NCBI RefSeq assembly: GCF_040811775.1
Contig: NZ_JBFNXW010000003.1
Coordinates: 248,001 to 312,000, forward strand
Direction: 5' to 3'
DNA: 64,000 nucleotides
DNA from: Balneola sp. MJW-20
GTDB lineage: Bacteria; Bacteroidota; Rhodothermia; Balneolales; Balneolaceae
The notes beneath the pieces were generated by a model. That model was not told the origin of the DNA and searched no databases. It worked only from the letters and a program-made list of their open reading frames with translations. How positions within the stretch are numbered: the stretch's first letter is position 1; each line of letters opens with the position of its first letter. Below are positions 1-8,786 of this stretch, in pieces. A program made the position numbers and the translations under genes.

Positions 1-2186
1 AGAGGGTCGCAGTTGAACTTACCGGTGGAAGAGGAAGCGGAAGCATTAATTTTGAAAATGCAAAGAAGTCTACCGGAGACTATCAGTTAAGGGCTTTTAC
101 AAGGTGGGGTAAACAGTTTGGAGAGTCTTATATCTTTTCAAAGAATATTGAGGTTTTATCCGATAAAGAGGTGAAAAGTAAGAACGAAGCGAAAGCTGTG
201 ACAGATGTACAGTTCTTACCTGAGGGAGGAGATCTTATTGACGGCATCAGCAGCCGGGTAGCTTTTAAGGCAATAGGATCAGACGGACTTGGGGTAGCAG
301 TAGATGGAATTATATACGATGATACCGGAAAACAGGTAGCTGAAATTAGCTCTGAACATCTGGGAATGGGATTGGTTGAACTTAGGGCTGAATCCGGAAG
401 AAGTTATTATGCGGTGATCAATGAAAACCGATATGAGCTTCCTCAGGTTTTAGATGAGGGTGTCAGATTACAGGTCAATCAGGATGAAAACGATTTTAAA
501 ATTAGCATTAAAGCTTCACCTGAATTCGACAACAATACCTATATGCTTTTTGCCCATGTAAGGGGACTGGTTTTTCATGCTTCCCTGGCTGAAGTAAAAG
601 AAGGGAATATGGATCTGAATATTGAAAAGGAGAAGTTTCCCAGCGGGATAGTACACTTTGTCTTAATGAAAGGGAAGAAGCCGGTTTCAGAACGCCTGGC
701 ATTCAATAAGAATGTGATCGACGAGGTGGAGTTGAATATTATTACGGATGAAGAAGAATATACAGAACGGGAAGGAGCAACCCTCGAACTTCAGTTTGAG
801 GACCTGAAAACAGAAGAATTATCGGCAACAGCAAGCATTAGTATATTTGATGATAATATTCAGAATTATGACTATAACCGGAAGAACATAGTCTCTGAAT
901 TATATTTAGGCTCTGAGATAAATGGATATATCGAACAACCCGGTTATTATTTCAGAGACGAGCCGGATGCAGACCGTTACCTGGATATCTTACTCATGAG
1001 TCAGGGGTGGAGAGCATTTAACATGAATGACCCCATTACACTGGAAGATGCAAAATACCTTAACAGCCCGGAAAGGGGTTTTAATCTGACCGGTCGGGTA
1101 GGTTCTTTGTGGACCAATAAACCGCTTCAGAATGCTTCTGTTTATGTGGTGATCGGTGATCAGAATGGAACCCCAAGGGTTGCCACAACCAATAGTGACG
1201 GTATATTCGTGATCGATAACCTGTCTGTATATGGAGAAAAGTATGTTCAGATACGTGCTAATAATGCAGATGGCAATGACCGGCTTCAGATGGAGGTCAT
1301 TGATCAGTTTGAAGGTTTCGACGAGTCAGTCGGATCTGTAAAACAGGATCTGATTAGTTACACTCCGGTTCTGGAAGAAGATTTCGGGGAATCGAATGAA
1401 GAGGTAAATAGTCAAGCTCTGTCAGAACTGAGTGAAAGGTCCGCTACCGTGTTGAACAGTTCAGAAGAATTTCTGGACGTTCAGATGTCGGGGGAGTTAG
1501 ATGAAGTGGAAGTAGTGGGGAAAAGTATTAGTCAGTCGGCTGTAGATAAAGTATTCAGTGACCTGGGAGGTGCCGGAACCCGTATTGACCTGGATGAGAG
1601 AAAAGTATTGAGAGACCTGTCGATGGATCAGGTACTGAATCAGCTGCCGGGGGTAAGAGTGAATCTATCAGAGAACACCATACTGCTGAATCGATCCATT
1701 GGATCACTTCAAAGCGGGCCTTCACCTCCTCTGATCATCATGGATGGTATGGAAGTAGATTTCAATACAGTTCGATATCTGAATACGGCAGATGTAAAGA
1801 CCATTACCGTATCACAAAGTCCGGCAGATCTGGCAATACTGGGATCCAGAGCCGGTGGCGGAGCCATTATCATAGAGACACGAACCGGTGCCGAGTATGC
1901 AGGAGGTTTAGGTGCTAACCGGGGAAATGAGAGTACCTTCGTTAAGGGCTATCAGGAGCCGGCACGTTTTTATGCTCCAAAATATGGTGTTAATGTCCCC
2001 AGAGACCTGGAAACTCCGGACAAAAGAGTGACCCTATACTGGAATCCAAAAGTACAGGTCACGGAAGCAGGAATTCAGTTACGATACTGGATGAATGATG
2101 TTCCTTCCAGATACCGGATTGTGGTTGAAGGTATTACCGAAAACGGAGAACCATTTTATTCCACTGAAACGATCAGGCTTCGTTAA
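1..2186 (+). CDS. MG2 / TonB-plug domain protein, 5' end cut by window
   Basis: The reading frame is open from the first bases (frame starting at base 3), so the true start lies upstream; the GTG at 171 is only an internal codon. The first residues (YQLRAFTRWGKQFGES) resemble the MG2 domain of alpha-2-macroglobulin-like proteins of Bacteroidota. A carboxypeptidase-regulatory-like beta domain follows (around bases 1080-1270, GFNLTGRVGSLWTNKPL). A TonB-receptor plug-like domain lies at about 1600-1900 (DQVLNQLPGVRVN, then PLIIMDGMEV and GGGAIIIETRTG). No 22-strand barrel follows, so this is not a full TonB-dependent receptor. Proteins of this architecture are usually predicted to be periplasmic or outer-membrane-associated; the exact role is unknown. 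It ends just before a cluster of inverted repeats. Confidence 0.8.
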   Translation, partial: RVAVELTGGRGSGSINFENAKKSTGDYQLRAFTRWGKQFGESYIFSKNIEVLSDKEVKSKNEAKAVTDVQFLPEGGDLIDGISSRVAFKAIGSDGLGVAVDGIIYDDTGKQVAEISSEHLGMGLVELRAESGRSYYAVINENRYELPQVLDEGVRLQVNQDENDFKISIKASPEFDNNTYMLFAHVRGLVFHASLAEVKEGNMDLNIEKEKFPSGIVHFVLMKGKKPVSERLAFNKNVIDEVELNIITDEEEYTEREGATLELQFEDLKTEELSATASISIFDDNIQNYDYNRKNIVSELYLGSEINGYIEQPGYYFRDEPDADRYLDILLMSQGWRAFNMNDPITLEDAKYLNSPERGFNLTGRVGSLWTNKPLQNASVYVVIGDQNGTPRVATTNSDGIFVIDNLSVYGEKYVQIRANNADGNDRLQMEVIDQFEGFDESVGSVKQDLISYTPVLEEDFGESNEEVNSQALSELSERSATVLNSSEEFLDVQMSGELDEVEVVGKSISQSAVDKVFSDLGGAGTRIDLDERKVLRDLSMDQVLNQLPGVRVNLSENTILLNRSIGSLQSGPSPPLIIMDGMEVDFNTVRYLNTADVKTITVSQSPADLAILGSRAGGGAIIIETRTGAEYAGGLGANRGNESTFVKGYQEPARFYAPKYGVNVPRDLETPDKRVTLYWNPKVQVTEAGIQLRYWMNDVPSRYRIVVEGITENGEPFYSTETIRLR

Positions 2187-2190
2187 TAGA

Positions 2191-2322
2191 GGGGACTTTT
2201 CCAAAGTGGGCACTTTTCTAAAGTCCCCATTTTGGAAGGATAAAAGTGTTATAAACAGCATTCAAGGCCGAAACAGGCGATTCTTTTCAGAGACTTTTCT
2301 AAAGTAAACACTTTGGAAAAGT
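2191..2322. repeat. Cluster of four imperfect palindromes (ACTTTTCYAAAGT type)
   Basis: Four copies of the 13-base near-palindrome ACTTTTC(C/T)AAAGT lie at 2195-2207, 2212-2224, 2293-2305 and, inverted, 2310-2322. The first and last copies form a perfect 14-base inverted repeat (2195-2208 with 2309-2322). The first two nest into a hairpin: GGGGACTTT (2191-2199) pairs with AAAGTCCCC (2220-2228), and inside it AAAGTG (2203-2208) faces CACTTT (2211-2216). The cluster sits between two convergent genes, so it may terminate transcription from both sides; it could also be a REP/MITE-like element. Confidence 0.75.
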
Positions 2323-2342
2323 GCCGTTTCAAAGTTTAGAAA

Positions 2343-3803
2343 TCAACTCCCAACAGCCTTTTCATGTCCCATCATCGATCGCCTACGCTCAGGTGTTCGT
2401 TGTAACTGACCATTATAAGCCTCAGCCGCTTCTGCTTTCCGGCCCATATCCAGCAATACGTCCCCGTAAAGCTCAAGCGATGGCTTGATAATGGTGGGCG
2501 GGCCGAATGCAATGGGTAGTTTTGATTCAACTTCAACAGCTTTTTCCAGCAGGCTAAGCCCTTCTTTAGTATTTCCTTCTTCAATGAGCATCAGGGCTTT
2601 GATCTGGTCTCTTTGGATCTGAAGCTCAGGATCATCACTATCGATCTCCATCAGGTTGCTTAATGCCATTCGTGCCTGTTCCGCTTTTCCGGACATAAGT
2701 GAAGCATAAGCTTTGGTGAATAGGTAATTACGGTCACCGGGACTGTTACTGCCAATATCAGCCGTCCACTCATCTATAGCTGACCAGTCTTCGCTGTCCA
2801 CTATCTGATGACCGCGCATGATCGCAAAGTGCCATAGTTCACCGGAGGATGGATCTTCCTGAATCCGCTCATAACAAGTGTTCAACACTTGACCGGCTTT
2901 TTCTATTTCACCAGTCTGCATATAACCATATTGCAGCCACCAGGGATAGTGTCCGCATACGGTTGTGCTTTCGTTCAGCTCTTTTTGTCTGGTGGTTTGA
3001 ACATTTCTGGCTACAATATTAGCATTGATAACATCATCCCACATCCCCATAGCCAGAAAAATATGCGAGGTCATGTGCTGAGCATGAGCTGCCGCCGGAG
3101 CGATCTCAGAGTATGCTCTTGCCATAGGAAGACCGAGGGGGGCGTGGGTGGGATCATCAAACGAATGAATGAGATAATGTGCAGCACCCGGATGCTTTTG
3201 ATTATCATTCCAGACATTAAACAGTACTGCAGCGGCCCTCATATAAATTCTAAAATCCCGCCCCTCATGTGCGCTTCCCAGAATAGAAAGACCATAAAAG
3301 GATGTGATCTCATCATCTTCCGGATATTTTTCATGTAATTCGGCCATGTACTGCATATAAGCAAGATCTCTTTTCTCTTTGGAGAGACCGTTGGTCTCAG
3401 GAGTATTGCCGTACAGTATTTCCAGGGAATGCAGATAATCTTTTTCTCTTTCAGTATCGGCTTTTGCCTTTCTTTCTGCTGGTGTCGCTCCCAGTTGATT
3501 CAGAACTTCCATTGCAGCGTCCCGATCCTGTTCCATCCAGATTGGATGGTTATGCGATTTTGCTTCCCCGTAGTATGCCAGGGCAAATTCGGGGTCTTTT
3601 TCACGGGCTTTCTTAAATGACCGGGCTGCATCCGCATATTCGAAATTGTGCAGAAAGAGAACCCCCTGTATAAAATCTTTTTGGGCCTCAGGAGCACCGG
3701 AATTTGGAAATTTGATATTACCAAGCAGTTTATCCTGCGCACTCAATGGAAGGCTGATGCACGCGATCAACAGGATCATAAATGATTTAGTAAAAGTTTT
3801 CAT
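2343..3803 (-). CDS. Tetratricopeptide-repeat protein, secreted
   Basis: A 486-residue protein with a clear signal peptide (MKTFTKSFMILLIACISLPLSAQ) and TPR-like helical repeats, for example FLHNFEYADAARSFKKARE near residue 50 and the C-terminal LDMGRKAEAAEAYNGQL. It carries conserved His-rich stretches (HPGAAHYLIHSFDDPTHA, AAAHAQHMTSHIFLAMG) typical of a broad family annotated only as TPR proteins. Probably periplasmic. The amidohydrolase gene ends 54 bases upstream on the same strand, so the two may be co-transcribed. No enzymatic role can be assigned; the repeated HxH-like motifs leave metal binding possible. Confidence 0.8.
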   Translation of the reverse strand: MKTFTKSFMILLIACISLPLSAQDKLLGNIKFPNSGAPEAQKDFIQGVLFLHNFEYADAARSFKKAREKDPEFALAYYGEAKSHNHPIWMEQDRDAAMEVLNQLGATPAERKAKADTEREKDYLHSLEILYGNTPETNGLSKEKRDLAYMQYMAELHEKYPEDDEITSFYGLSILGSAHEGRDFRIYMRAAAVLFNVWNDNQKHPGAAHYLIHSFDDPTHAPLGLPMARAYSEIAPAAAHAQHMTSHIFLAMGMWDDVINANIVARNVQTTRQKELNESTTVCGHYPWWLQYGYMQTGEIEKAGQVLNTCYERIQEDPSSGELWHFAIMRGHQIVDSEDWSAIDEWTADIGSNSPGDRNYLFTKAYASLMSGKAEQARMALSNLMEIDSDDPELQIQRDQIKALMLIEEGNTKEGLSLLEKAVEVESKLPIAFGPPTIIKPSLELYGDVLLDMGRKAEAAEAYNGQLQRTPERRRSMMGHEKAVGS

Positions 3804-3857
3804 ACGTCAGAAAGTTTAGTATATCAGTTTAACAGTATTATTCACAGCAATGAGAGT

Positions 3858-5303
3858 TTATTCAACATTGGCTGACAGATCTTTTATATCATGAAGAATA
3901 CCCTTTACCATAACATGGGTCAGCGTACGCATATGTGCAATATCCTCAGTCGGATCCTCAGTCATGATGATCAGATTTCCAATTTTACCTTTTTCTATGG
4001 TTCCGAAATCATTACCTCTCCGCATCGATTCGGCCCCGTTTTTAGTAGCCATAACGATCAGGTCTGAAGGATCGATACCGGCGCCTTGCATAGCTTCCAT
4101 TTCATCAAAGATAGAAACCCCGTGTAATGTGCCCGGGTTGCCGGCGTCAGTTCCCACAACGACCGGTATTCCCGCATCATAAACTTTCTTAAGATTGAGC
4201 AAGTCAGTAGATGATACCATATCTGTGGCAGGATCAAACTGATTTAACCGATCCAGAAAAGAATTCGAGAATCTTGGGTGATCTTTAAACTGTGATGCAT
4301 TACTGACGAGATCAAGGGTCCGCTGATCCACGCATCCGTTTGGGTCATCAAAAGGGAGTGCTTCTATACCTGCCGCTGCCCGGAAGGCCAGAGTATACCC
4401 GGCGCTTACGATCAGGGTCGGATTGTAGTAGGTGCCGTTCTCTTTGGCGAGCTGAATGAATTCATCGTCTACTTCCCGGTCACCCACACTGTGTACAAGT
4501 AATTTGGTCCCGTTCCGAAGAGCAGCTTTAGCCTGTTCCAGTGTGGTGGCATGAGCGATCATCTGATTGCCCTGCTTTCTGATCTCTTCTGCTGCCGCTT
4601 CCACCCGTTCCATATAAGCTTCATCTCCTGCCCGCAGCTGCCAGAATTTTATTCCGGTACTGCCCAGTTCACTGAGGAATTTAACCGTGGTGATACCATC
4701 CTCAACAGAATTGAGGGGCACAAGAACCTTATCGGAAGGCAGGTCAAAAGGAGCTCCCTGGGCCGGAGTTAATAAGGGCCCTGCAGCTGCAACATGCGGT
4801 GCCATCGGTTCATCTTCTGCTGTAAACTGCTGATCCACAGACCAGGTAAATCCACCCACATCATAGATACCGGTTACTCCGGAACAAAGATAGGTCTGAT
4901 AATATCGCTCAGGGTGCATCTTTTGATAAGCCGCAATTTCTGGGAGTGGATACGCTTCAGTTATATCCATTGCATCAGGACGTCCGTCAAAAAAGCCGGT
5001 CTGGGCAAAATGCATGTGTGCATCGATCATGCCGGGAGTAATGTATTTACCGGAAACATTGATCACTTCTGCATCAGCCGGAACAGAACACTCCGTAGCG
5101 GTACCGGCACATTCGATACGATCTCCTTTAATGACGATCAGGCTGTTCTCAATAGTTTTATTTCCTGTTCCGTCAATAAGGGTAGCTCCGGAAAGAACAA
5201 GGGGCTTTTCTTCTGTTGCGGACGTTACACAAGCAGTACACAGAAAGATGACCAGTATGGGAAGATAACGGGTATAATGGATAGAGAAGAGAAGACTGTT
5301 CAC
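3858..5303 (-). CDS. Amidohydrolase family protein (secreted)
   Basis: A 481-residue metal-dependent hydrolase of the amidohydrolase superfamily (imidazolonepropionase/dipeptidase-like branch). The N-terminus is hydrophobic (YLPILVIFLCTAC) and looks like an export or lipoprotein signal. The metal site is recognisable: HxH in IDAHMHFAQTG, a candidate bridging lysine in GIKFWQLRAG, histidines in IAHATT and LVHSVGD, and the aspartate of VVGTDAGNPGT. The C-terminal EKGKIGNLIIM strand is typical of the family's composite beta domain. Substrate cannot be told from sequence. It lies upstream of the secreted TPR protein on the same strand. Confidence 0.85.
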   Translation of the reverse strand: MNSLLFSIHYTRYLPILVIFLCTACVTSATEEKPLVLSGATLIDGTGNKTIENSLIVIKGDRIECAGTATECSVPADAEVINVSGKYITPGMIDAHMHFAQTGFFDGRPDAMDITEAYPLPEIAAYQKMHPERYYQTYLCSGVTGIYDVGGFTWSVDQQFTAEDEPMAPHVAAAGPLLTPAQGAPFDLPSDKVLVPLNSVEDGITTVKFLSELGSTGIKFWQLRAGDEAYMERVEAAAEEIRKQGNQMIAHATTLEQAKAALRNGTKLLVHSVGDREVDDEFIQLAKENGTYYNPTLIVSAGYTLAFRAAAGIEALPFDDPNGCVDQRTLDLVSNASQFKDHPRFSNSFLDRLNQFDPATDMVSSTDLLNLKKVYDAGIPVVVGTDAGNPGTLHGVSIFDEMEAMQGAGIDPSDLIVMATKNGAESMRRGNDFGTIEKGKIGNLIIMTEDPTEDIAHMRTLTHVMVKGILHDIKDLSANVE

Positions 5304-5400
5304 GTTAAATGATGATTAGTAAGAATTTTAATTATTATGATGCAGGGTTTAATTAAAGCAATCCGCGGGTGAATGGCGATTGTTAATTAATATAAGCGCT

Positions 5401-5844
5401 ATGAAAAAAGTCAACGGTAAAGAACTCTCGGCTAGGGGAGTGGCCGGGATAAGCCTTGTATTCATGCTCACCGGAATGTTCTTCATATTACTGGGTCTGG
5501 GTGTTATTCCGGCTGATGATGAGTCATTTAATGCGCCCAGATGGGTAGTCAGGCTCAGCGGAATGGTATTCTTTATTGGCGGTTTAATGATCTGGAATGG
5601 AAATAATTCAGCGCTTAATGATCTATTAGGGGGTGTACTGGTATTGATCTTCGGAGTGATCGGAGCATGGGTGGCTCTTAATGGTGATGCTGCGGATTTT
5701 TCGGGAGGCATCCCCCTTATCGGCAAAGAAAATAATGTGATCTTAAGCCGGATAATGTTCGGGACGGGATCAGTTATCTGCTTAATAATATCTTTATATG
5801 CTTTCAGGATCTTTTTTCGTAAATGGAAAGATCCGGATTTATAA
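5401..5844 (+). CDS. Small integral membrane protein, unknown
   Basis: A 147-residue protein starting at the ATG of MKKVNGKELS; an in-frame TTG 21 bases upstream (5380) is a less likely start. It has four hydrophobic segments (GISLVFMLTGMFFILLGLGVI, WVVRLSGMVFFIGGLMIW, LLGGVLVLIFGVIGAWVAL and the ILSRIMFGTGSVICLIISLY region) and a short charged C-terminus (FFRKWKDPDL). I do not recognise a family. It is transcribed divergently from the amidohydrolase and lies 59 bases before the S9 peptidase on the same strand. Confidence 0.65.
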   Translation: MKKVNGKELSARGVAGISLVFMLTGMFFILLGLGVIPADDESFNAPRWVVRLSGMVFFIGGLMIWNGNNSALNDLLGGVLVLIFGVIGAWVALNGDAADFSGGIPLIGKENNVILSRIMFGTGSVICLIISLYAFRIFFRKWKDPDL

Positions 5845-5903
5845 TTACGTCAGTGAATCATTCATTGAACGGGATAATTACAGTTAACTTATGGAGGTAA
5901 TAC

Positions 5904-7940
5904 ATGTATCTGTTAAATAGAATAGCAGGAAATATCATGCTGCTGCTACTTTTCGTCGGCATCAGCTCATCAGTTCTGGCACAGTCCGGACTGACACCTA
6001 TGGATGTAGCTAAGATAAGGAATGTGACTTCGGTCTATATTTCAGAAGATGGCAAAACGGCAGCTTATACCTTATCCGTGCCGGCCGACCCTGTTAAAGA
6101 GAATGCTTTTCCTTCATCATATCTCTATCTGGTAGATGTAGATACCGGAATGGAGAAGCCATTCATTACCGGAATGAGTGTAAGTGCTGTTTCTTTCAGA
6201 CCCGGGCATAATAGTATTACCTATCTTGCAAGAAAAGAAGGGGATAATACACGGTCACTGTATGAGATCCCTTTGAATGGCGGGGAATCCCAAAAATTAT
6301 TTTCCTTTGAAACAAATATCGCCGGTTATAACTGGGCTCCTGACGGGAATCACTTAGTTTTCATGGCCGCAGAGCCCAAAGAAGAAAAGCCTTCACCTTT
6401 GCCTTATCAGCCGGAGATATATGAGGAGAATCTAGTCAATAACCGTGCATATATTCAAAACGTGGCTATGCCTGGGCATATGCCACACCTGATACCGGTT
6501 GAAGGAGATGTAATAAATGCGATCTGGAGTCCTGATCAGGAGAAGCTGGCTTTAGCAGTCTCTCCATCACCACTGATCGATGATTTCTATATGTTTCAAA
6601 AAGTGGTGATAGTGTCCCATGAGGGCCAGCGAGAGATCCTTGCTGAAGTGGATCACGAAGGAGGGCTTGAAGATATGAAATGGTCGCCCGGTAGTGATAA
6701 ATTAGCACTGATTGCCGGGGCAACTATTAATGATCCAATCGCTGCAAGGCTAAAGATCGCCGATGCCGAAACGGGAAAAACGACCCTATTGAGAAAAGAT
6801 CTGAAAGGTGATTTTGACCACGTTGAATGGAGAGACAATAACAGTCTTTATTATTTATCGAGTAAAGGGGTGTGGTCAGAATTCGGAACTATCAGAGATA
6901 ATGGTAGTCAGATGAAAGCTCTTGTTGAGCCCGGAGGTCCCGTACTTAATTCTTTTGCTAACAGCAGTGACGGAACGATCGTATTTACAGCAGACTCTCC
7001 GGTTCACCCGTCAGAAATGTATATGATGAAAAAGGGTGAAAATAAGCCCGCTCGGATTACCAATTCGAATCCATGGCTGGATCAAAAAAGTCTGGCTCCT
7101 CAGGAAGTGATCCGCTTTACTACAAAGGACGGAACTGAGATCGAAGGTATGCTGGTATATCCATTGAACTTTGAAGAAGGAACACGATATCCTCTGATAA
7201 ATGTCATTCACGGCGGACCTGAGTCTCATTATAATAATGGATGGCTCACCGGTTATTCCACAGCAGGTCAGGTAGGTGCTGCAGAGGGATTTGCAGTATT
7301 CTATCCGAATTACCGGGGCAGTACCGGACGAGGAGTTGAATTTGCCATGAGTAGCCAGGGAGATCTTGCCGGGGCAGAATTCGACGACATTGTAGAAGGA
7401 GTGGATCACCTGATCGCAAAAGGACTGGTGGATGAATCTAAAGTTGGAGTTACAGGTGGTTCCTATGGAGGATATGCCACCGCATGGATGAGCACTAAGT
7501 ACAGCGACCGCTTTGCAGCCGGAGTGATGTTTGTGGGTATCAGTAATAATCTTTCTAAATGGGGCACCAGCGATATTCCAGAGGAATTGTATCTGGTCCA
7601 TGCCAGAAAGCGGATATGGGATGATTATATGGACTTCCTGGAAAGAAGCCCTATTTATCATGTTGACAATGCTAAAACTCCACTTCTTATTATGCATGGC
7701 AAAGAGGATACCCGGGTTGATCCGGGTCAATCCTATGAATTATATCGGCATCTTAAGACTAGAACCGATACCCCGGTAAGACTGGTGCTATATCCCGGTG
7801 AAGGTCATGGGAACCGTCGTGCAACTGCCCGCCTGGATTATAATCTTCGTATGCTGCGATGGTTTAATCAATACCTTAAAGGAGATGAGGTACGTCCGGA
7901 TACCGAAATAGAACTTAAGGAAGCGACTATTAAGAATTAA
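5904..7940 (+). CDS. S9 family prolyl oligopeptidase
   Basis: A 678-residue serine peptidase with a signal peptide (IMLLLLFVGISSSVLAQ). The N-terminal two thirds is a WD40-like beta-propeller (repeats such as YNWAPDGNHLVFMA and MKWSPGSDKLALIAG). The C-terminal third is an alpha/beta hydrolase of the acylaminoacyl-peptidase/DPP type. The catalytic triad is visible: Ser in GGSYGGYA, Asp in HGKEDTRVD, His in PGEGHGN. The oxyanion-side motif VIHGGPES is also present. Likely a periplasmic exopeptidase acting on short peptides. The start is well supported by a GGAGG seven bases before the ATG. A strong terminator follows. Confidence 0.92.
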   Translation: MYLLNRIAGNIMLLLLFVGISSSVLAQSGLTPMDVAKIRNVTSVYISEDGKTAAYTLSVPADPVKENAFPSSYLYLVDVDTGMEKPFITGMSVSAVSFRPGHNSITYLARKEGDNTRSLYEIPLNGGESQKLFSFETNIAGYNWAPDGNHLVFMAAEPKEEKPSPLPYQPEIYEENLVNNRAYIQNVAMPGHMPHLIPVEGDVINAIWSPDQEKLALAVSPSPLIDDFYMFQKVVIVSHEGQREILAEVDHEGGLEDMKWSPGSDKLALIAGATINDPIAARLKIADAETGKTTLLRKDLKGDFDHVEWRDNNSLYYLSSKGVWSEFGTIRDNGSQMKALVEPGGPVLNSFANSSDGTIVFTADSPVHPSEMYMMKKGENKPARITNSNPWLDQKSLAPQEVIRFTTKDGTEIEGMLVYPLNFEEGTRYPLINVIHGGPESHYNNGWLTGYSTAGQVGAAEGFAVFYPNYRGSTGRGVEFAMSSQGDLAGAEFDDIVEGVDHLIAKGLVDESKVGVTGGSYGGYATAWMSTKYSDRFAAGVMFVGISNNLSKWGTSDIPEELYLVHARKRIWDDYMDFLERSPIYHVDNAKTPLLIMHGKEDTRVDPGQSYELYRHLKTRTDTPVRLVLYPGEGHGNRRATARLDYNLRMLRWFNQYLKGDEVRPDTEIELKEATIKN

Positions 7941-7956
7941 AAATGACCCTCAGATC

Positions 7957-7995
7957 AAAAGCCCCTCAGGAAATATATTCCGCGGGGCTTTTTTA
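7957..7995 (+). terminator. Rho-independent terminator after S9 peptidase
   Basis: GCCCC at 7961-7965 pairs with GGGGC at 7984-7988, flanked by an A run and followed by a T6 tract (7989 on). It lies 17 bases after the peptidase stop codon. Confidence 0.85.
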
Positions 7996-8025
7996 TTTGT
8001 ATAAGCATAAAATAACAGGTACGTA

Positions 8026-8054
8026 TTGACTGAAAATTTATTCGGTCGTATCAT
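8026..8054 (+). promoter_or_regulatory. Housekeeping-type promoter for the barrel gene
   Basis: TTGACT (8026-8031) and TATCAT (8049-8054) are separated by exactly 17 bases, matching the general -35/-10 consensus closely. It lies 30 bases upstream of the ATG at 8084 and just downstream of the preceding terminator. Bacteroidota often use different promoter elements, so this remains a prediction. Confidence 0.55.
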
Positions 8055-8083
8055 TTTTACTCAACAAATAAACAGGGTTACCT

Positions 8084-8761
8084 ATGTTTAAAAAAGCCAC
8101 ATTGTTATTTTTGTTTATGACTATATCTGCTACGACCTATGGGCAGATGAATGACTTTGATATTACCTTGTTTGTGGGATCACCGCAGGGAGACTTCCGG
8201 GATAATTTGGACAGAACAGCGGTAGGTATCAATGGCTCTGTCGCATTCGCTATTCCTTCATCATCGGTTCAGGTTGGGGCTGAACTGGGTATTATGACAT
8301 ATGGCAGCGATACCCGGCGAGAGAATTTCAATCCGAATATTCCTGAAGTGAGAGTACGGGTAAATACCTCTTATGATATCTTCACCGGACATTTATTCTT
8401 GCGCTATGAGGCACCGGGCGGAGTGGTCAGGCCTTACATAGACGGGCTCGTAGGATTTAATTACCTTTTTACAGAGACTAAGATCCAGGATAACAACGAT
8501 TTCGATGAGATTGCATCCGATACTAATTTCGATGATACTGCTTTTAGTTATGGGATCGGCGGTGGACTTAAATTTAAAGTAGCAGATACCGGAACTAATC
8601 AATATATGATCAATCTAAAGACCCGCTATCTTATTGGGTCTGAAGCTGCATATTTACAGCCAGGATCTCTTGAGGTCGTAAACGGTAGCCTGGTTTTTGA
8701 TGCATCCAATTCAACAACCAATCTGCTTACGATTCATCTGGGGCTGACCGTTAAATTTTAA
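8084..8761 (+). CDS. Outer-membrane beta-barrel protein
   Basis: A 225-residue protein with a cleavable signal peptide (MFKKATLLFLFMTISATTYGQ). Alternating hydrophobic/polar strands run through the mature part (GINGSVAFAIPSSSVQVGAELG, GHLFLRYEAPGGVVRPYIDGLVG, FSYGIGGGLKFKV). It ends in a typical barrel-terminal strand with C-terminal Phe (LLTIHLGLTVKF). This fits a small eight-stranded OmpX/OmpA-N-type barrel. It is monocistronic, with its own promoter and a terminator in front. Function unknown. Confidence 0.8.
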   Translation: MFKKATLLFLFMTISATTYGQMNDFDITLFVGSPQGDFRDNLDRTAVGINGSVAFAIPSSSVQVGAELGIMTYGSDTRRENFNPNIPEVRVRVNTSYDIFTGHLFLRYEAPGGVVRPYIDGLVGFNYLFTETKIQDNNDFDEIASDTNFDDTAFSYGIGGGLKFKVADTGTNQYMINLKTRYLIGSEAAYLQPGSLEVVNGSLVFDASNSTTNLLTIHLGLTVKF

Positions 8762-8786
8762 TTTACGGAGGTCTAGGAATAGCGGG

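Noticed and set aside
5014..5312. Open frames opposite the amidohydrolase, and similar opposite-strand frames elsewhere
   Set aside because: They lie within strong genes, have no family features and show no ribosome sites.
5401..5844. Treating the 147-residue membrane protein as a toxin or holin
   Set aside because: Four helices alone do not support it and there is no partner gene.
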